A stretch of DNA of 64,000 nt from Meghimatium bilineatum (Eukaryota > Mollusca > Gastropoda > Stylommatophora > Philomycidae): contig CM067317.1 of the NCBI GenBank assembly GCA_034231615.1, positions 42,472,011 to 42,536,010 of the forward strand, written 5' to 3'. Positions 21,403-31,545 of the stretch are shown piece by piece; position 1 is the first letter of the stretch; the number at the start of each line of letters is the position of its first letter. The position numbers and the translations under genes were made by a program. The notes beneath the pieces are model-generated. The model was given only the letters and a program-made list of their open reading frames with translations, ran no database searches and was not told the origin of the DNA.

Positions 21403-21694
21403 CACTAAACTTAGGATTTAAAAAAAAATATTGTACAAAGGTGAAGAAAGTGCTGCTGTGTGACTCAGAAACATGGACAATGACTAAAACAATAGAGTAA
21501 AACTGTGGACAGTTGTGAATAATTACGTAAGAGTAATGCTAAACATTATGTGGCAGTGCAAGATAAAAATTAAGAGGTAAGGAGACGAACAGATCAAGAT
21601 CTAGTGGACACTCAAATAGAATGTTAAACATTAGGTGGCAGGGCAAGATAAGACAGGAAGAGGTATGGAGACGAACAGACCAATATCTGGTGGA
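21403..21694 (+). mobile_element. LINE family K relic with internal 86-bp duplication
   Basis: Sense segments CDSETWTMTKTIE and NIRWQGKIRQEEVWRRTDQ are typical of the ORF2 tail. The stretch from AATGCTAAACATTATGTGG (21534) recurs at about 21620 (AATGTTAAACATTAGGTGG), giving a tandem duplication of about 86 bp, including GGAGACGAACAGA. The duplicate block lies at 55008-55298. Confidence 0.7.
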
Positions 21695-21915
21695 CACTCA
21701 GATTTGTGTATTGTCCTGTCACAGATGGATGGTCATATTGCTGGTCAACGTTTGCTGTTAAGTGTAGGGGTAGAAATGATTGTTTTCGTTCCAAGAACAG
21801 ATGTGTCGCCTCGGTTGCACTATATCCATGTTTGTTGAAAATGTCTTTGATGCTATCTATCTTCCGTTCCTTTCGTGGTCTTACTCCGTCTTTTTAGCTG
21901 GTCGTGTTTTATTAT
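21695..21915 (-). mobile_element. LINE family H 3' piece, copy H1
   Basis: Antisense frame: RPRKERKIDSIKDIFNKHGY, then SATEATHLFLERKQSFLPL and HLTANV. The copy at 30900-31250 ends in LPHLRLTANV, so the family assignment is good. The duplicate is at 55299-55519. Confidence 0.78.
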
Positions 21916-21929
21916 ATGCACTTATGTAT

Positions 21930-22740
21930 AGTTTAAAAACCTTTGGCAAGGAGCCAACTGCAAAACATAAGTACAACAAATTAGATCAAGTATATTCCCA
22001 GTTGCAGTCTATTGTTGCGAATCATGGACACTGAACAAACCGACTACAAATAAAATACTTGTATTCGAGATGAAATGCTACAGAAACATTTTGAGAATAT
22101 ATTGGACGGAGGAAAGAAACAATGAAGTCAAGAAATTATATGTAGGATAAACGCCGAACAGGGCTGGCTTCTGGACAATCAATCAATCAATCAATAAAAC
22201 CCATAACCCTTCAGGGTCGTAGGGGTACCACATTGGAAGCTTCAGCACATAGAGTCTTCCAGCGAATTCTATCCTCAGCGATGCGGATGAGTGTGGAAAT
22301 ATCTAGCCCTGTCCATTCCTTGATGTTGTCTGTCCATGTCTTTATTTGTCCTCCTCTGCTTCTTCCACCCTCGACAGTTCCCTGCAATATTGTTTTTGAC
22401 AAGGAATCGTGCCTGCATACATGTCCGAACCATGCTAGTTTTCGTCGTTTCACTATTGAAAGCAATGGCTCCTAGACACCTGCACACATCTCTACTTTAT
22501 TTCTTACGTACAATATTATAGTAAGAAATCTGAGATTCTTTGGACATATAGAGAACCATACTGGTATGGAAAGACTAATAATGGATGACATGGTAACAGA
22601 AGAAGATGAAAAACAGACGTTTCGGAGTGTTTAAAGATGACACTGAAAGAAGCAGGTTATCTGAACCAAATTCGTAATGAGCCCAGAACAGTCATAAGAA
22701 AGACTACATTCTGGAAAGAATATGTCACATGATATACATA
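21930..22740 (+). mobile_element. LINE family B, copy B2, interrupted by LINE A3
   Basis: The left part (21930-22179) encodes CESWTLNKPTTNKILVFEMK and CYRNILRIYWTEERNNE, ending AEQGWLLDN. The right part (22510-22740) resumes with IIVRNLRFFGHIENHTGMER and LIMDDMV. Between them sits LINE A3. Across the junction, after removing A3 and one ACAAT, the protein runs on without a break (GWLLDN to IIVRNL), as at RSINVGEGWILNN in B1. The end shares TTCTGGAAAGAATATGTCAC with B1. Confidence 0.88.
22180..22509 (-). mobile_element. LINE family A 3' end, copy A3
   Basis: Antisense frame of 84 open codons: RRKLAWFGHVCRHDSLSKT, GRSRGGQIKTWTDNIKEWTG, LDISTLIRIAEDRIRWKT and ASNVVPLRP. The tail is (TTGA)n with about four units. 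It is flanked by ACAAT at 22175-22179 and 22510-22514. The least damaged family A copy in this block. Confidence 0.92.
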
Positions 22741-22759
22741 CAGAAAGGAGAGATATTGA

Positions 22760-22990
22760 AGATGGACTGGACACTATTAGAAAACCGGTGAAAATATAAC
22801 TAGAAGATCAATGATATGAAACACACAAGACAAAGGAAACAAGAAAAACCTAAAACACATAGAGAAGAGAGACCATGTAGCACTTGACAGAGATGGGAAT
22901 CACATGGAGCGAGGATGAGAACATGTTCACGGATAAAGATATGGAAAATCCGCGTCAGTGGCTTGTGCATAACTAGGATGCATAAATTCT
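22760..22990 (+). mobile_element. Possible LINE ORF2 tail remnant
   Basis: A sense reading TWSEDENMFTDKDMENPRQW resembles the W-x-x-A-x-x-x-x-x-D-R-x-x-W segment at the end of many LINE ORF2 proteins. It is too short to place in a family. The duplicate is at 56365-56595. Confidence 0.35.
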
Positions 22991-23990
22991 AGGGTGCCCA
23001 CTGATTTGATCCATTGATCGATTGCGTGCGAACTGAATGCTGAAATGTGTGTTCTAACCGGTTTCACAGGTTTTCCCTACTTAATAAATGCAGGATGTAG
23101 AACTTATAAGTTATACTTGTATTTTTATTTTAAGCATCACTTAAAAAGATATAACAGAAGCAAGGTTTTACGCATATCATAAATGGAAGCCATTGAAATC
23201 ACATTATAATTCGTCCAATAAATCTCACTGCATGCTCCCTGGAGCAATGTCTGCCATTATGAGTTGGCCAGATTTCCTCAACAATGTTTTACACGTAATT
23301 CAATAAATTATTGTTGACGTTTTCCCAACATTTTACTGCTGGCATAAAATTGTGTTAATTTTCTGCAACAAAGTAGTCTAGAGTGAAAGCTTACATAAAT
23401 TTTGTAAGAGGGGGAGGGCATTGGTTTTTAGATTGCTTTTATGTTGTAATGGACCATTGCAGTACAGACGAGTAGTCATATGAATAAACACGCGGCATTG
23501 CACATAAGGTATAACAGTATTGGCTAGGTCTCCATGATGGCGTCTTAAATTTGTGTGACTTGTGAAGTGTGTTGGTTACATAAAATATTTCTAACACATT
23601 TACTTTTTCTTCGGCTGTAATCTTCTGTGCATTCACTCTCTTCCCCCCCCCCCACCGACATAGAATCCACATACATTCGACACGAATTAGTAAATATCAT
23701 TAGAATCTCAACTACACAACCAATAAAATGAAGTAGTGCCACGGTGGATTCCAGGCCACTAACAATACAGAGGAAATGAGATGGCAGCTAACACAAATTG
23801 GAAGTAACTCAACAACAACATATACAAGATTCAGTATCATTTCCATATCTTTTACTGCATCACTAAAATCTCCATGAACATAGAATGTAACTCAACTCAC
23901 TCATGCAACCAAACAAGACGAAGCTATCCACAAACTTGAAAGAGAGGAGCAGATTGTCATAGTTAGATTGAGAATAGGTCACACGTGCAG

Positions 23991-23992
<2 letters not shown>
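22991..23992. other. No recognised feature
   Basis: Unique AT-rich sequence with a C homopolymer at 23645-23653, about twice as long in duplicate 2 (57250-57269). No credible coding frame. The duplicate is at 56596-57620. Confidence 0.4.

Positions 23993-24041
<49 letters not shown>
23993..24041. repeat. (TA)n microsatellite
   Basis: About 24 TA units. In duplicate 2 (57622-57637) only about six remain, preceded by an A-run. Confidence 0.93.
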
Positions 24042-24043
<2 letters not shown>

Positions 24044-24164
24044 ACAGCCAAGGCTTTGCATATTAAATATTGGCATATCACACCAACGTTTATGTACGTA
24101 AAGTAAGTAAAGTTACCCATATGATTTATTAATGTTAGGTTTGTGAAATGTTAGCGATCTCACA

Positions 24165-24400
24165 TTTCTGTGGCTCTGCTATATATATGAGGGCGGTAGC
24201 CATCTCTTCTCCCTCGCAGTCTTTACTTTCCGGATTAATCCGGTACCTATTGAAGGCTGGGTCGACCCGGGAGCCGTTGTGATCTGAAAACACATTTCCG
24301 CCTCAACTGGGTAATGAACCCAGGTCCACTCATATGCGAAGCCAGTGAAATATTATGTAGATCCACTTGAACCACATAACCTCCACATGTGGACGGTGTG
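24165..24400 (-). mobile_element. Probable tRNA-derived SINE S3
   Basis: On the antisense strand the left end holds GACCTGGGTTCATTACCC, close to a pol III B box (GGTTCRANNCC), followed by a ~150-bp body containing GGTACCGGATTAATCCGG and a GC-rich stretch ending near CTACCGCCCTCATATATA. GC content is well above the flanks. The duplicate is at 57762-57995. The tRNA head is decayed, so the assignment is moderate. Confidence 0.55.
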
Positions 24401-24954
24401 AAGGTACCAATATTAACATACTAGACCAACTATTATGAAACAGTAAACTCTCAGTAGATGACACATATCAGTGCAGTAAGGTTTCCCTCTTGCGGAAGCT
24501 ACACATTATTTCATATATATAATTGTGTTTCCCTTCTGAAGATATATTCAAAGAACCTAACATTGAAAATCACACGGGGAGGGGGGGGGTGTTTGGGAGA
24601 ACAATATGATCTTCAGTCTTGACCATGATTGTAGCTACCAACGAGTGCGTGGTGCCCCGGCTATGAACAGGTGGCATATGAGATTTGCTAAAATGAAAAA
24701 CAACTCCGTACAGGATATGACAATTCTATGGATAGCCCTGATCAGGCGAACGTATAGTTATTTTTAGATCGAGAACAGGTCACGTAAACAACACGTGTAC
24801 GGGAAGCTTGCTGATGGTGGCTTTGAAATGTGCCCCATGTGGTTAATCTCCAGAACATAGAACTTCCCAATGTGAACTACAAGACCATACAAGAACACAA
24901 CTATGGCCATTTGGAACAGCTCTGACGGACAAGCTCTACGTCCTGTCTCAAGGA
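24401..24954. other. No recognised feature
   Basis: Unique sequence with a G-run at 24577-24590. Nearly identical at 57996-58549. No frame with a recognisable domain. Confidence 0.4.
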
Positions 24955-25220
24955 GTGATAATAGTACAGTTGAAAAAAGGGTTGAAAAGTCGTAGAGGAT
25001 TGACTTCATTGTACTCGGTTTCCCATATGTACTCCGTCCCGCTCAACGAAGCGGCACGCCGCCTGCCGAGAGTATCACTCATAGCACGTAACTCCGTAGC
25101 TTCAAGCGGTAATCCACAGGGATCTCCGAAAAAATCCACCTCGTACACAAGACGACACCAGTCGGATTCGAACCCATGACCTCCTGAACACAGCTTAACC
25201 ACTACGCTAGGGAGATCCCC
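24955..25220 (-). mobile_element. tRNA-derived SINE S2
   Basis: The antisense strand starts GGGATCTCCCTAGCGTAGTG (A box-like TAGCGTAGTGG) and 50 bases in has ATGGGTTCGAATCC, an exact B box GGTTCGAATCC at the expected spacing for a tRNA head. A ~190-bp unrelated body follows, ending near 24960 in a run containing AAAAAAG/CTTTTTTC. That is the standard layout of a tRNA-SINE. The 84-codon frame through it is incidental. Confidence 0.88.
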
Positions 25221-25755
25221 AACAGATAATAATACAGTTCATTGATGAAATCAATAACGTTTAAATTCTTGGACTGGAAAATAAGGAAGAACAAAACTGC
25301 CAGTGGTTCTGTTAATATGTGCCGTATTCATTAATACTATACCTCAGAGTATATTATCCACTGTTGTTAGGACTTGACCGCACCTACTTGGGCAATGGGT
25401 CATTTAGAATATTGTCATTGAATTACGTTACGAATGAAGGAAACTCTGTGCATTTGAAACGAGAAGTATCTGGATTCTTGGGGAACGTGATCATAAGTTT
25501 TATCGCTAATCTGGAGAAGTACTACATTCAAGAAGCAATCATCTGTTTTCCTGATGCAGGACATTATTTCCTTCGATCTCGATTACAATTAATTGCCGTG
25601 AATTGATAAACTAGTACCTCGCTGTCTTAAAGCATCATTGTATCTTCCTCGATTTCATTACCAACTTGAAGTGTCCTATGGCCCAGTTTGAGAACCATAC
25701 ACAAGAGTAAGAGACGAAGTGGTAATAGTAGACTAAACAAAACAGTAATATCTTT
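25221..25755. other. No recognised feature; identical 95-codon frame
   Basis: 25319-25606 is open for 95 codons and identical at 58914-59201. The translation has no domain I recognise, its start lacks a clear context, and the bordering sequence shows no firm splice signals. Identity between copies reflects low overall divergence. It could be a missed exon, but I would not call it a gene. Confidence 0.35.
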
Positions 25756-25855
25756 TCTCTAAACAATAATGGCTACAGATGTGATTGTTACAATAATAAT
25801 GAGCACAGATTCATTGTTACAATAATAATGGCTACAGATTTCATTGTTACAATCA
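25756..25855 (+). repeat. ~34-bp repeat (AATAATGGCTACAGATTTCA)
   Basis: Three units, each ending in ATTGTTACAATAATAATG. The duplicate is at 59352-59450 with the same unit number. Confidence 0.8.
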
Positions 25856-26164
25856 TTCACACACTTGATGCTAGTAGCATATGTATATTGATTAATATGG
25901 GAGTTGCCAACAGTTCACTTATTTTAACCTGATTCCAAATACTGCCCTGCCAGCCTCCACTCTGAATTGCGGACATTCTAACCGTTTTTATTAAATGATG
26001 AATCGATGTGTCTGGTTTTTGTTTATATTTTTGCATATTAACAATAGATTTGCATCAGCTACTGTTTTAATATCTTCACGTAGCTGCACAATATTGTGAG
26101 AACAATGACTGGTAGATGTGTAATTGTGTGAGTAAACAGATGTCGGCGTATTGATGGATAAACG

Positions 26165-26420
26165 TACACGAGATGCGAGTTATTATTCCTTTGTAAATTT
26201 GCAAATGGGGTTATTCTACCTTTGCAAGGAGAGTTCCTCTTTCTTTGTGAAGAGAATTATTCTTCCTTTGGAAAGGGAGTTATTTTTCCTGTGTAAATGT
26301 GTAAAGGAAGTTATTCTACCTTTGCAAGGAGAGTTATTCTTCGTTTGTGAAGATAATTATTAATCTGTTATAAAGAGAGTTATTCAATCTCTGTAGAGAG
26401 GGTCTTTCAACCATTGTAAA
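26165..26420 (+). repeat. Degenerate ~30-bp minisatellite
   Basis: About eight units of the type GAGTTATTCTACCTTTGCAA with diverged spacing. A 69-70 codon frame reads through it with repeated ILPL.GELFF segments and is likely spurious. The duplicate is at 59762-60015. Confidence 0.75.
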
Positions 26421-26469
26421 GATAATCTACAATATGTACTTACTGCAGCAGAAAAAAAACAACATGCGA

Positions 26470-26860
26470 AGCTTGGAACAGGGTAATGAAGTTTCACTAA
26501 TCACTGAAAACACATAATAACACACACAAATCGACGTTTCGACCAAAAGACTTTATCAAGACAACATTCGCAACAGAAAACGTCTAGTAAGTACGACACT
26601 ATTGACGTTCACATAGTAATCAATGAAAGGCAATACTGCTGGTGAAAATATATGAAAATAGTACTTAGTAGGAAACAGGTAATGAAGTCTTACTGAACGA
26701 CGACTAACACACTATCACTGTCGGATGCTCACGTGAAATAATACGCACAACAAAACACAGGCTATAACCATACAAATAACAATACGCATGACATAATCGA
26801 CTTTTCTACCAACATGCCTTTATCAAGATAAGCACATAACATCAAAAGACGGGGAGTAGA
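26470..26860 (-). mobile_element. Tandem pair of units with hammerhead-like motif (Penelope-like?)
   Basis: Two related units start at about 26473 (GGGTAATGAAGTTTCACT) and 26672 (AGGTAATGAAGTCTTACT). Each holds, on the antisense strand, TTGATAAAG, then a short stem-loop-sized spacer, then a GAAA-containing end (26531-26562 and 26797-26830). This recalls the CUGAUGA...GAAA core of hammerhead ribozymes carried in the tandem terminal repeats of Penelope-like retroelements. The match to the core is imperfect. No RT or GIY-YIG coding sequence is visible nearby; if the family is right, this is a short terminal fossil. Confidence 0.35.
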
Positions 26861-26920
26861 ATTGACCACGCGACACATGCGTGTCCGAGCGAAATATGGA
26901 TGTTAGATACCGAAAGGGTA

Positions 26921-27020
26921 NNNNNNNNNNNNNNNNNNNNNNNNNNNNNNNNNNNNNNNNNNNNNNNNNNNNNNNNNNNNNNNNNNNNNNNNNNNNNNNN
27001 NNNNNNNNNNNNNNNNNNNN
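26921..27020. other. Assembly gap (100 N)
   Basis: This is a run of exactly 100 N. Copy 1 of the large duplication ends at the last base before it. The sequence after it is not the continuation seen in copy 2 at 60517. A fixed 100-base gap usually means unknown distance between joined contigs, so adjacency across it is not proven by the sequence. Confidence 0.99.
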
Positions 27021-27165
27021 GCTGATGTTGTAATAGTCTTTATCTCGATTGGTCCGTTCTCAGTGACTTGAGTACATAGGTAGAATGTCTTGCCGAGATC
27101 ACATCTTTTTGGGGATGGGGGGTTGGGAGGGGATGTCATTGGTCAAGTACGAAAAGTCATTTTTT
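27021..27165 (-). mobile_element. SINE S4-like fragment at contig start
   Basis: GTTGTAATAGTCTTTATCTC, GGTCCGTTCT and GGTCAAGTACG are collinear with 63333-63445 (GTTGTAATAGTCCTTGTCTC, GGTCCGTTCT, AGTCAAGTACG). The left edge is cut by the gap. Confidence 0.65.
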
Positions 27166-27284
27166 ATACCCATGCAACAGAAAACCTTAGTTGATGACAT
27201 GCCATTATATTGAGGTTATCTTCTTATAGAAGCTTCATGGCACGTCATCTATATAATTATGCTTTTTATTTTGTTATTAAAATG

Positions 27285-27684
27285 TGTTTCATGGTTACCT
27301 GAATATATATGTATGCACCCTCTGTGGTTGGGAGGGAGCCAGCGATGTACTGGGGAGGAGGAAACTGACAGCACTGTTTTTTCCTATGGGTATGACAATC
27401 CTTTTGACTTGAACATTTGGTTGCGTGCCTGGAGCAATAGAGAAGTTCGACATAACCAGTAGTCAATTTGTGGCGGGGAATGAGCACAGTGGCTATCTTG
27501 GCTACGGTGGCTAGGAGCAGTGCATAGGTTGAAACCTACATTCCTGGAGGTGTGATAGCTATTTTCCGGCTCTGTTCCAGGGTGGGCCGAAAATCCACAG
27601 ACTTCCCAGCAATATAATGCCATTTAAAAGCATTTGGTCAAAAGGCATGAGCCCATGGACCGCTGATCAGCAACCAACCAACCA
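27285..27684 (+). mobile_element. Possible SINE S5 with (AACC)n tail
   Basis: A GC-richer ~390-bp segment ends in CAGCAACCAACCAACCAC (27667-27684), which looks like a short tandem 3' tail. There is no coding capacity, and I see no clear tRNA boxes or second copy in this window, so the call rests on tail and composition. Confidence 0.45.
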
Positions 27685-28040
27685 CCTTGAAGTTGACAGT
27701 CTGTACTAGAACAAACTCCTTGAAGAGAGGTTAGTGGATTATGTATTCATATCCAGAATGAGGGGATAGGAATTTTCAGTGAATAGGAACAGAACAGTGT
27801 ACAACGTAAGAGAGGTACTCACAAGCTACTGGATGATGAATATCCACACGTCACATGGATCTGAGTATATACAGATGTATCAGCAGAGAATACACTAAAA
27901 AAATGGATGAGTGTATATATATATATATATTGTCAAAATAAACAAGACAAATGACAAAGTCTACAGATTAATTGAAATATGCATTCCGCACAACCTATTT
28001 ATGATTAACATATTCTTGAAGTACAAAGAATCCTAAGATT
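27685..28040. other. No recognised feature
   Basis: Unique AT-rich sequence with a short (TA)n at 27914-27930. Confidence 0.4.
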
Positions 28041-28426
28041 TATAACTGGTAGAAGTGAACGATTTAAACTGCAAAAGCCAGATAGACTTTATATTAATAA
28101 GAATAACCAACGGAAGGAAAATAACAGACACAAGAACGATACCAAACATGTGTGTAGACACCGACGATAAAAGAGTAATAGTAGTTATAAAAACTCACAG
28201 AAAGAGAAAGAAGAAAGACAACAAAGATTTTTTTTTTAAACTAACACAAAATAGAATACACAAACTTAAGGACGACATGGTTCGGAACAATACACACAAA
28301 AAATAACAGAAAAATTAGAAAAACTAATTAAAAAAAAGTCAAGAAAGTCATTAAAACTGCGAAAATAAACTCATGGAAAGAATATGAAGACTTGCTCAAC
28401 ACAGATCTCCATCCATAATAAACACT
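28041..28426 (+). mobile_element. LINE family F, endonuclease-side piece
   Basis: Frame 28055-28303 includes CKSQIDFILIRITNGRK, then IPNMCVDTDDKRVIVVI and a basic RKRKKKDNKD stretch. This fits the C-terminal edge of an apurinic-type LINE endonuclease (IDFIL, then a degenerate SDHRLV-like site) and the following linker (INSWKEYEDLLN at about 28370-28400). TAATAAACACT at 28416-28426 is the left copy of a TSD. Confidence 0.7.
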
Positions 28427-29129
28427 CATCATAATCTGGTGCCATGCCGGCTGGCGTAGGCGTTCATGGCTCTCCATAGCTTTCTGTCCACAGTATTATG
28501 TATCAAGGTTGTTTCCTTACCGTGCCAGGTTGTCAAATTGTGTAATATTTTCTCACGTTGTCACCTTCTGTCTCTGTTGCGTTCAATTTTGCTTGTTGTG
28601 ACTTTGTTCTCCAAACCTGCCTGTCTCATGAAGTGGCCAAAAAATGAAGTTTGTCTTTTGCTTATATTATTGATTAAGGTCCGTTTCGCATTTGACTCTT
28701 TGAACACCTCTACATTAGTTTTTCTGGCAGTCCATGGTATTCTCATCATTCTTCTATACAACCCCATCTCTATTGCCTCTAATTTCCCACTTTCCAGTTC
28801 GTTTATTGTCCAAGACTCGCACCCATATGTTAGTATAGGGATTATATAGCACTGCGGAACTCTCTTTCTCACCTCTAATGACAAGATCATATTACACAGT
28901 ATATTTTTTTTATTTTTCTGAATGTTGTTTTTACCTGTTATATTATATTCTGCATCTTATTTCTGTTGAACTTCTTCTATCTGCTGTAATCGTTGTACCT
29001 AAATATTTGAAACGGTGGACATGTTTTAATACTATATCATTCACTTTGATCTTGGGAGGTGTGTTATTTTGTTTCTTTGAAATAACCATTACTTCTGTTT
29101 TCTTGATATTAAAAACACTATATAATATA
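28427..29129 (-). mobile_element. LINE family E insertion with 11-bp TSD
   Basis: The antisense strand encodes NIKKTEVMVISKKQNN, HVHRFKYLGTTITADRRSS, PILTYGCESWTINELESGK, RMMRIPWTARKTNVEVFKES and SFFGHFMRQAGLENKVTTS, then a C-terminal AMNAYASRHGTRL. The 3' end (left side) ends in an ATGATG-type tail. TAATAAACACT lies at 28416-28426 and 29130-29140, a clean 11-bp target-site duplication. It is 5'-truncated, about 703 bp long, with a few frameshifts. Confidence 0.93.
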
Positions 29130-29685
29130 TAATAAACACTATAAACAGGTAAAGGAGTTAACTTAAAAGAAATACAAAATAGATGCAACAAAATATACCA
29201 GATCCTGGGACACGTATTTATAAGAACAAAAATATAAATATAGACACTAAAGTTGCATTATTCAAGACTATTATTATTATCATCCCATCACTGTGCTACC
29301 AGTGCCAAACCTGGACAATGACAGCTTCAGACAAAAGAAAAATAGTGACAGCACAGATGACATGTCTACGAAGAATACTTGCAGTGTCATTAAGATATAG
29401 AATAAGAAACAATATCATGAGACAGATAACAAAAACAATACCAGTATTGGAACACATCAAAAGACAACAGATCAAGTGGTAACAGAGAGCATGTCACAGA
29501 TGACCATTACACATGATCATCGCGACTATAAAACCAAAGACAGACGTGTAAAAGATGGAGTACAGAAATTAAAGAATACACAGAGCCACGCTTACAAACA
29601 GCACACAAGAAGGTCATCTCTAGAGATCTCTTCTACCCCTGACACCGCAAGGCATACAAAAGCCACATCGTATATATAGAAGCCA
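29130..29685 (+). mobile_element. LINE family F, post-RT piece
   Basis: Sense frame 29183-29482: IDTKVALFKTIIIIIPSLCY, QCQTWTMTASDKRKIVTAQM, TCLRRILAVSLRYRIRNNIM, then IPVLEHIKRQQIKW. The stop after IKW and further frame breaks follow. With 28041-28426 it flanks LINE E, but the RT domain expected between these two parts of ORF2 is absent. Confidence 0.85.
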
Positions 29686-29865
<180 letters not shown>

Positions 29866-30417
29866 GAATACCATAACAGTATTTAGAAAAAGGTCACGTG
29901 TGAAGGCTTGTTTACTTTATGTACAAAGGTCTTTACCGTCGACTGTCTCGGTGTAATCACCACAACTCTCCTTCTTTTGGTGTCTCTCCACCCCCCCCCC
30001 CCCCCCATGACATTTAAAAACTAACCTTCTTGTCCGTCAATTATACTAAGTGGGAGATGGTCGCCTGTCCATTTTCATAATTATTTCTCACAAAAACCTG
30101 CAACTGAAGAATCCAGTCATCTCAATTACCATATTTACAGATTCGAATGAACACTCGTGATTGCAATAGGATACACCCTGCTGAAACCAAAATCTCACTC
30201 ATTAAAATTGATGACAACGACCCCAGCGTGATCTAGCCTGGCTGAAAGATAGACAAAAGCTTGTGGAACAATATCAATTGTTAATCAAGTCACCGTGAAG
30301 AACAAATGAATTTCATTTTAAAGCTATTTCACGTGTTCACAATATGCGTTCATGGCATTGTTAGATTAAAGGTTAGGATTCAGGGATAAATGATCACAAA
30401 CGGAATAAAACTGGAAT
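29866..30417. other. No recognised feature
   Basis: Unique sequence including a C homopolymer at about 29992-30006. No frame or repeat recognised. Confidence 0.4.
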
Positions 30418-30429
30418 TGTTTGGTTAAT

Positions 30430-30704
30430 TCTTCTTCTGCGTTCGTTCTTAAACTCCTGCAGATTAGCAGGTAGTAGTCCGGAGAACGGAATGCGCTGTG
30501 TCATGGTTTACAGCATTGCTGCGATGTCTGCGCCTTTCGGCCTGGCACATCCGACTTCAGCAGGGCTTTGGGTCACTGACCCTATATGGGATGGGACAGC
30601 AAACTCCATCCCATAACCTCCTTAGTCGCCTTTTACGACATGCGTGGAAGGTAAACAGTGTTGCTATTCTTTGCTCCCCTTTCGGGCCCCGGCAACACAC
30701 GGGC
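30430..30704 (-). mobile_element. SINE S1, full-looking copy with 12-bp TSD
   Basis: Flanked by TGTTTGGTTAAT at 30418-30429 and 30705-30716. On the antisense strand it starts GCCCGTGTGTTGCCGGGG, contains GTCGTAAAAGGCGACTAAGG, and ends CTGCAGGAGTTTAAGAACG followed by a GAAGAAGAA tail. Length is 275 bp with no coding capacity. Five other pieces in the window share its parts. I recall a GTCGTAAAAGGCGACTAA-type block from mollusc SINEs; that is memory, not a search. Confidence 0.88.
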
Positions 30705-30899
30705 TGTTTGGTTAATGAAACCGAAGATATAAGATTTAAAAAAAGTCCGATCCTGATATAATAACTTAGTTTGGGCTGACAAAATGTGTATGTAATAACA
30801 GAAATTCGATACACATGGTACACGCACTAAACAATAAATATATTTGGGGATTGTCAAAAGTATTGTATTTTGTCTATTGTCTTTCCCCATGTGAATGAT

Positions 30900-31255
30900 T
30901 GTTGATTGCATTCACATTTGCCGTTAAGCGTAGGTGTGGGAGCTTAAGCTGTCGTTCCACGGCCAGATGTGTCGCCGAGGTTGCATTTAGTCCATATTTG
31001 TTCAAGGCTATCTTGATGTTTTCTATCCACCATTTTCTTGGTCTACCTTTCGCCTAACGCCCAGATATTCTTGTATTATATGTTCTTATTGGTATTTGGT
31101 TTGGCTTCATTTTCATGTGACCGAACCATTTTACTTGCTGTCTCTCAATATGTTCGATACATGAATATTATACCGATAATTTTACTAATTTATTCATTTC
31201 TTATTTTATCTAGTTTGGTAACCATTACATCTTTTCTCAGACACTTCATTTCACA
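30900..31255 (-). mobile_element. LINE family H, copy H2
   Basis: Antisense segments CIEHIERQQVKWFGHMKMK, PNQIPIRTYNTRISGR, AKGRPRKWWIENIKIALNK, YGLNATSATHLAVERQLKL and PHLRLTANV are in ORF2-tail order. One stop (after ISGR) and a frameshift separate them. Same family as 21695-21915. Confidence 0.85.
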
Positions 31256-31344
31256 TGTGACAATTTGTATTGTTAAATATGGAAATTTGTTATAAAAGAT
31301 ACATAGGGATAACACAGCACCATAGTTTTCCTTCTTTATTCTTC

Positions 31345-31545
31345 TTCATCGTTCTTCAGTCAGATATCAGGTTACAGCACCAATAGCTTCAATGAATTGT
31401 GTGATTCGCTTCAGGTCATCCATGGAACCCCCTCAAGTCTGGAAGTAGTGCCGTCTCAGTAGGCCATATTTTCTCCCTCTCTCCTTGGTAGAGTTGACAG
31501 GCATGGAGAATGTGTTCTGCTGTCTCTGGGCTTTCCTTCTATATA
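31345..31545 (-). mobile_element. LINE ORF2 C-terminus with CQLY motif (family O)
   Basis: The antisense strand gives PETAEHILHACQLYQGEREK, IWPTETALLPDLRGF, then after a 1-base shift DDLKRITQFIEAIGAVT and a stop. The ETAEHIL-x(2)-C-x(2)-Y signature is the conserved end of jockey-type LINE ORF2 proteins, many of which carry RNase H just upstream. That domain is not present here. Confidence 0.82.

Larger units (their letters stand above)
1..26920 (+). repeat. Copy 1 of a ~26.5 kb direct duplication
   Basis: This block matches 34227-60516 in the same order and orientation. Paired anchors include 1220/35409, 4554/38374, 10384/44320, 14757/48642, 20819/54423 and 25319/58914. The offset drifts from 34226 to about 33596, and nearly every step falls in a tandem array. 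Single-copy stretches are almost identical; 25319-25606 and its partner encode the same 95 residues. The left edge is cut by the window and the right edge is the N gap. I read it as one of two alleles, although a genuine recent duplication is possible. Confidence 0.95.

Noticed and set aside
21095-22509. A DNA transposon with long terminal inverted repeats (LINE A2 and A3 inverted)
   Set aside because: Both arms are LINE 3' ends with (TTGA)n tails, A3 has its own ACAAT duplication inside another LINE, and the middle holds unrelated LINE pieces.
25150-25220. A tRNA gene on the minus strand (A and B boxes present)
   Set aside because: The cloverleaf is not completed and the boxes head a ~265-bp SINE with an unrelated body.
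25319-25606. Host exon or small protein of 95 codons
   Set aside because: Identity in both copies only reflects their near identity overall; no domain, no firm splice sites and no similarity I recognise.
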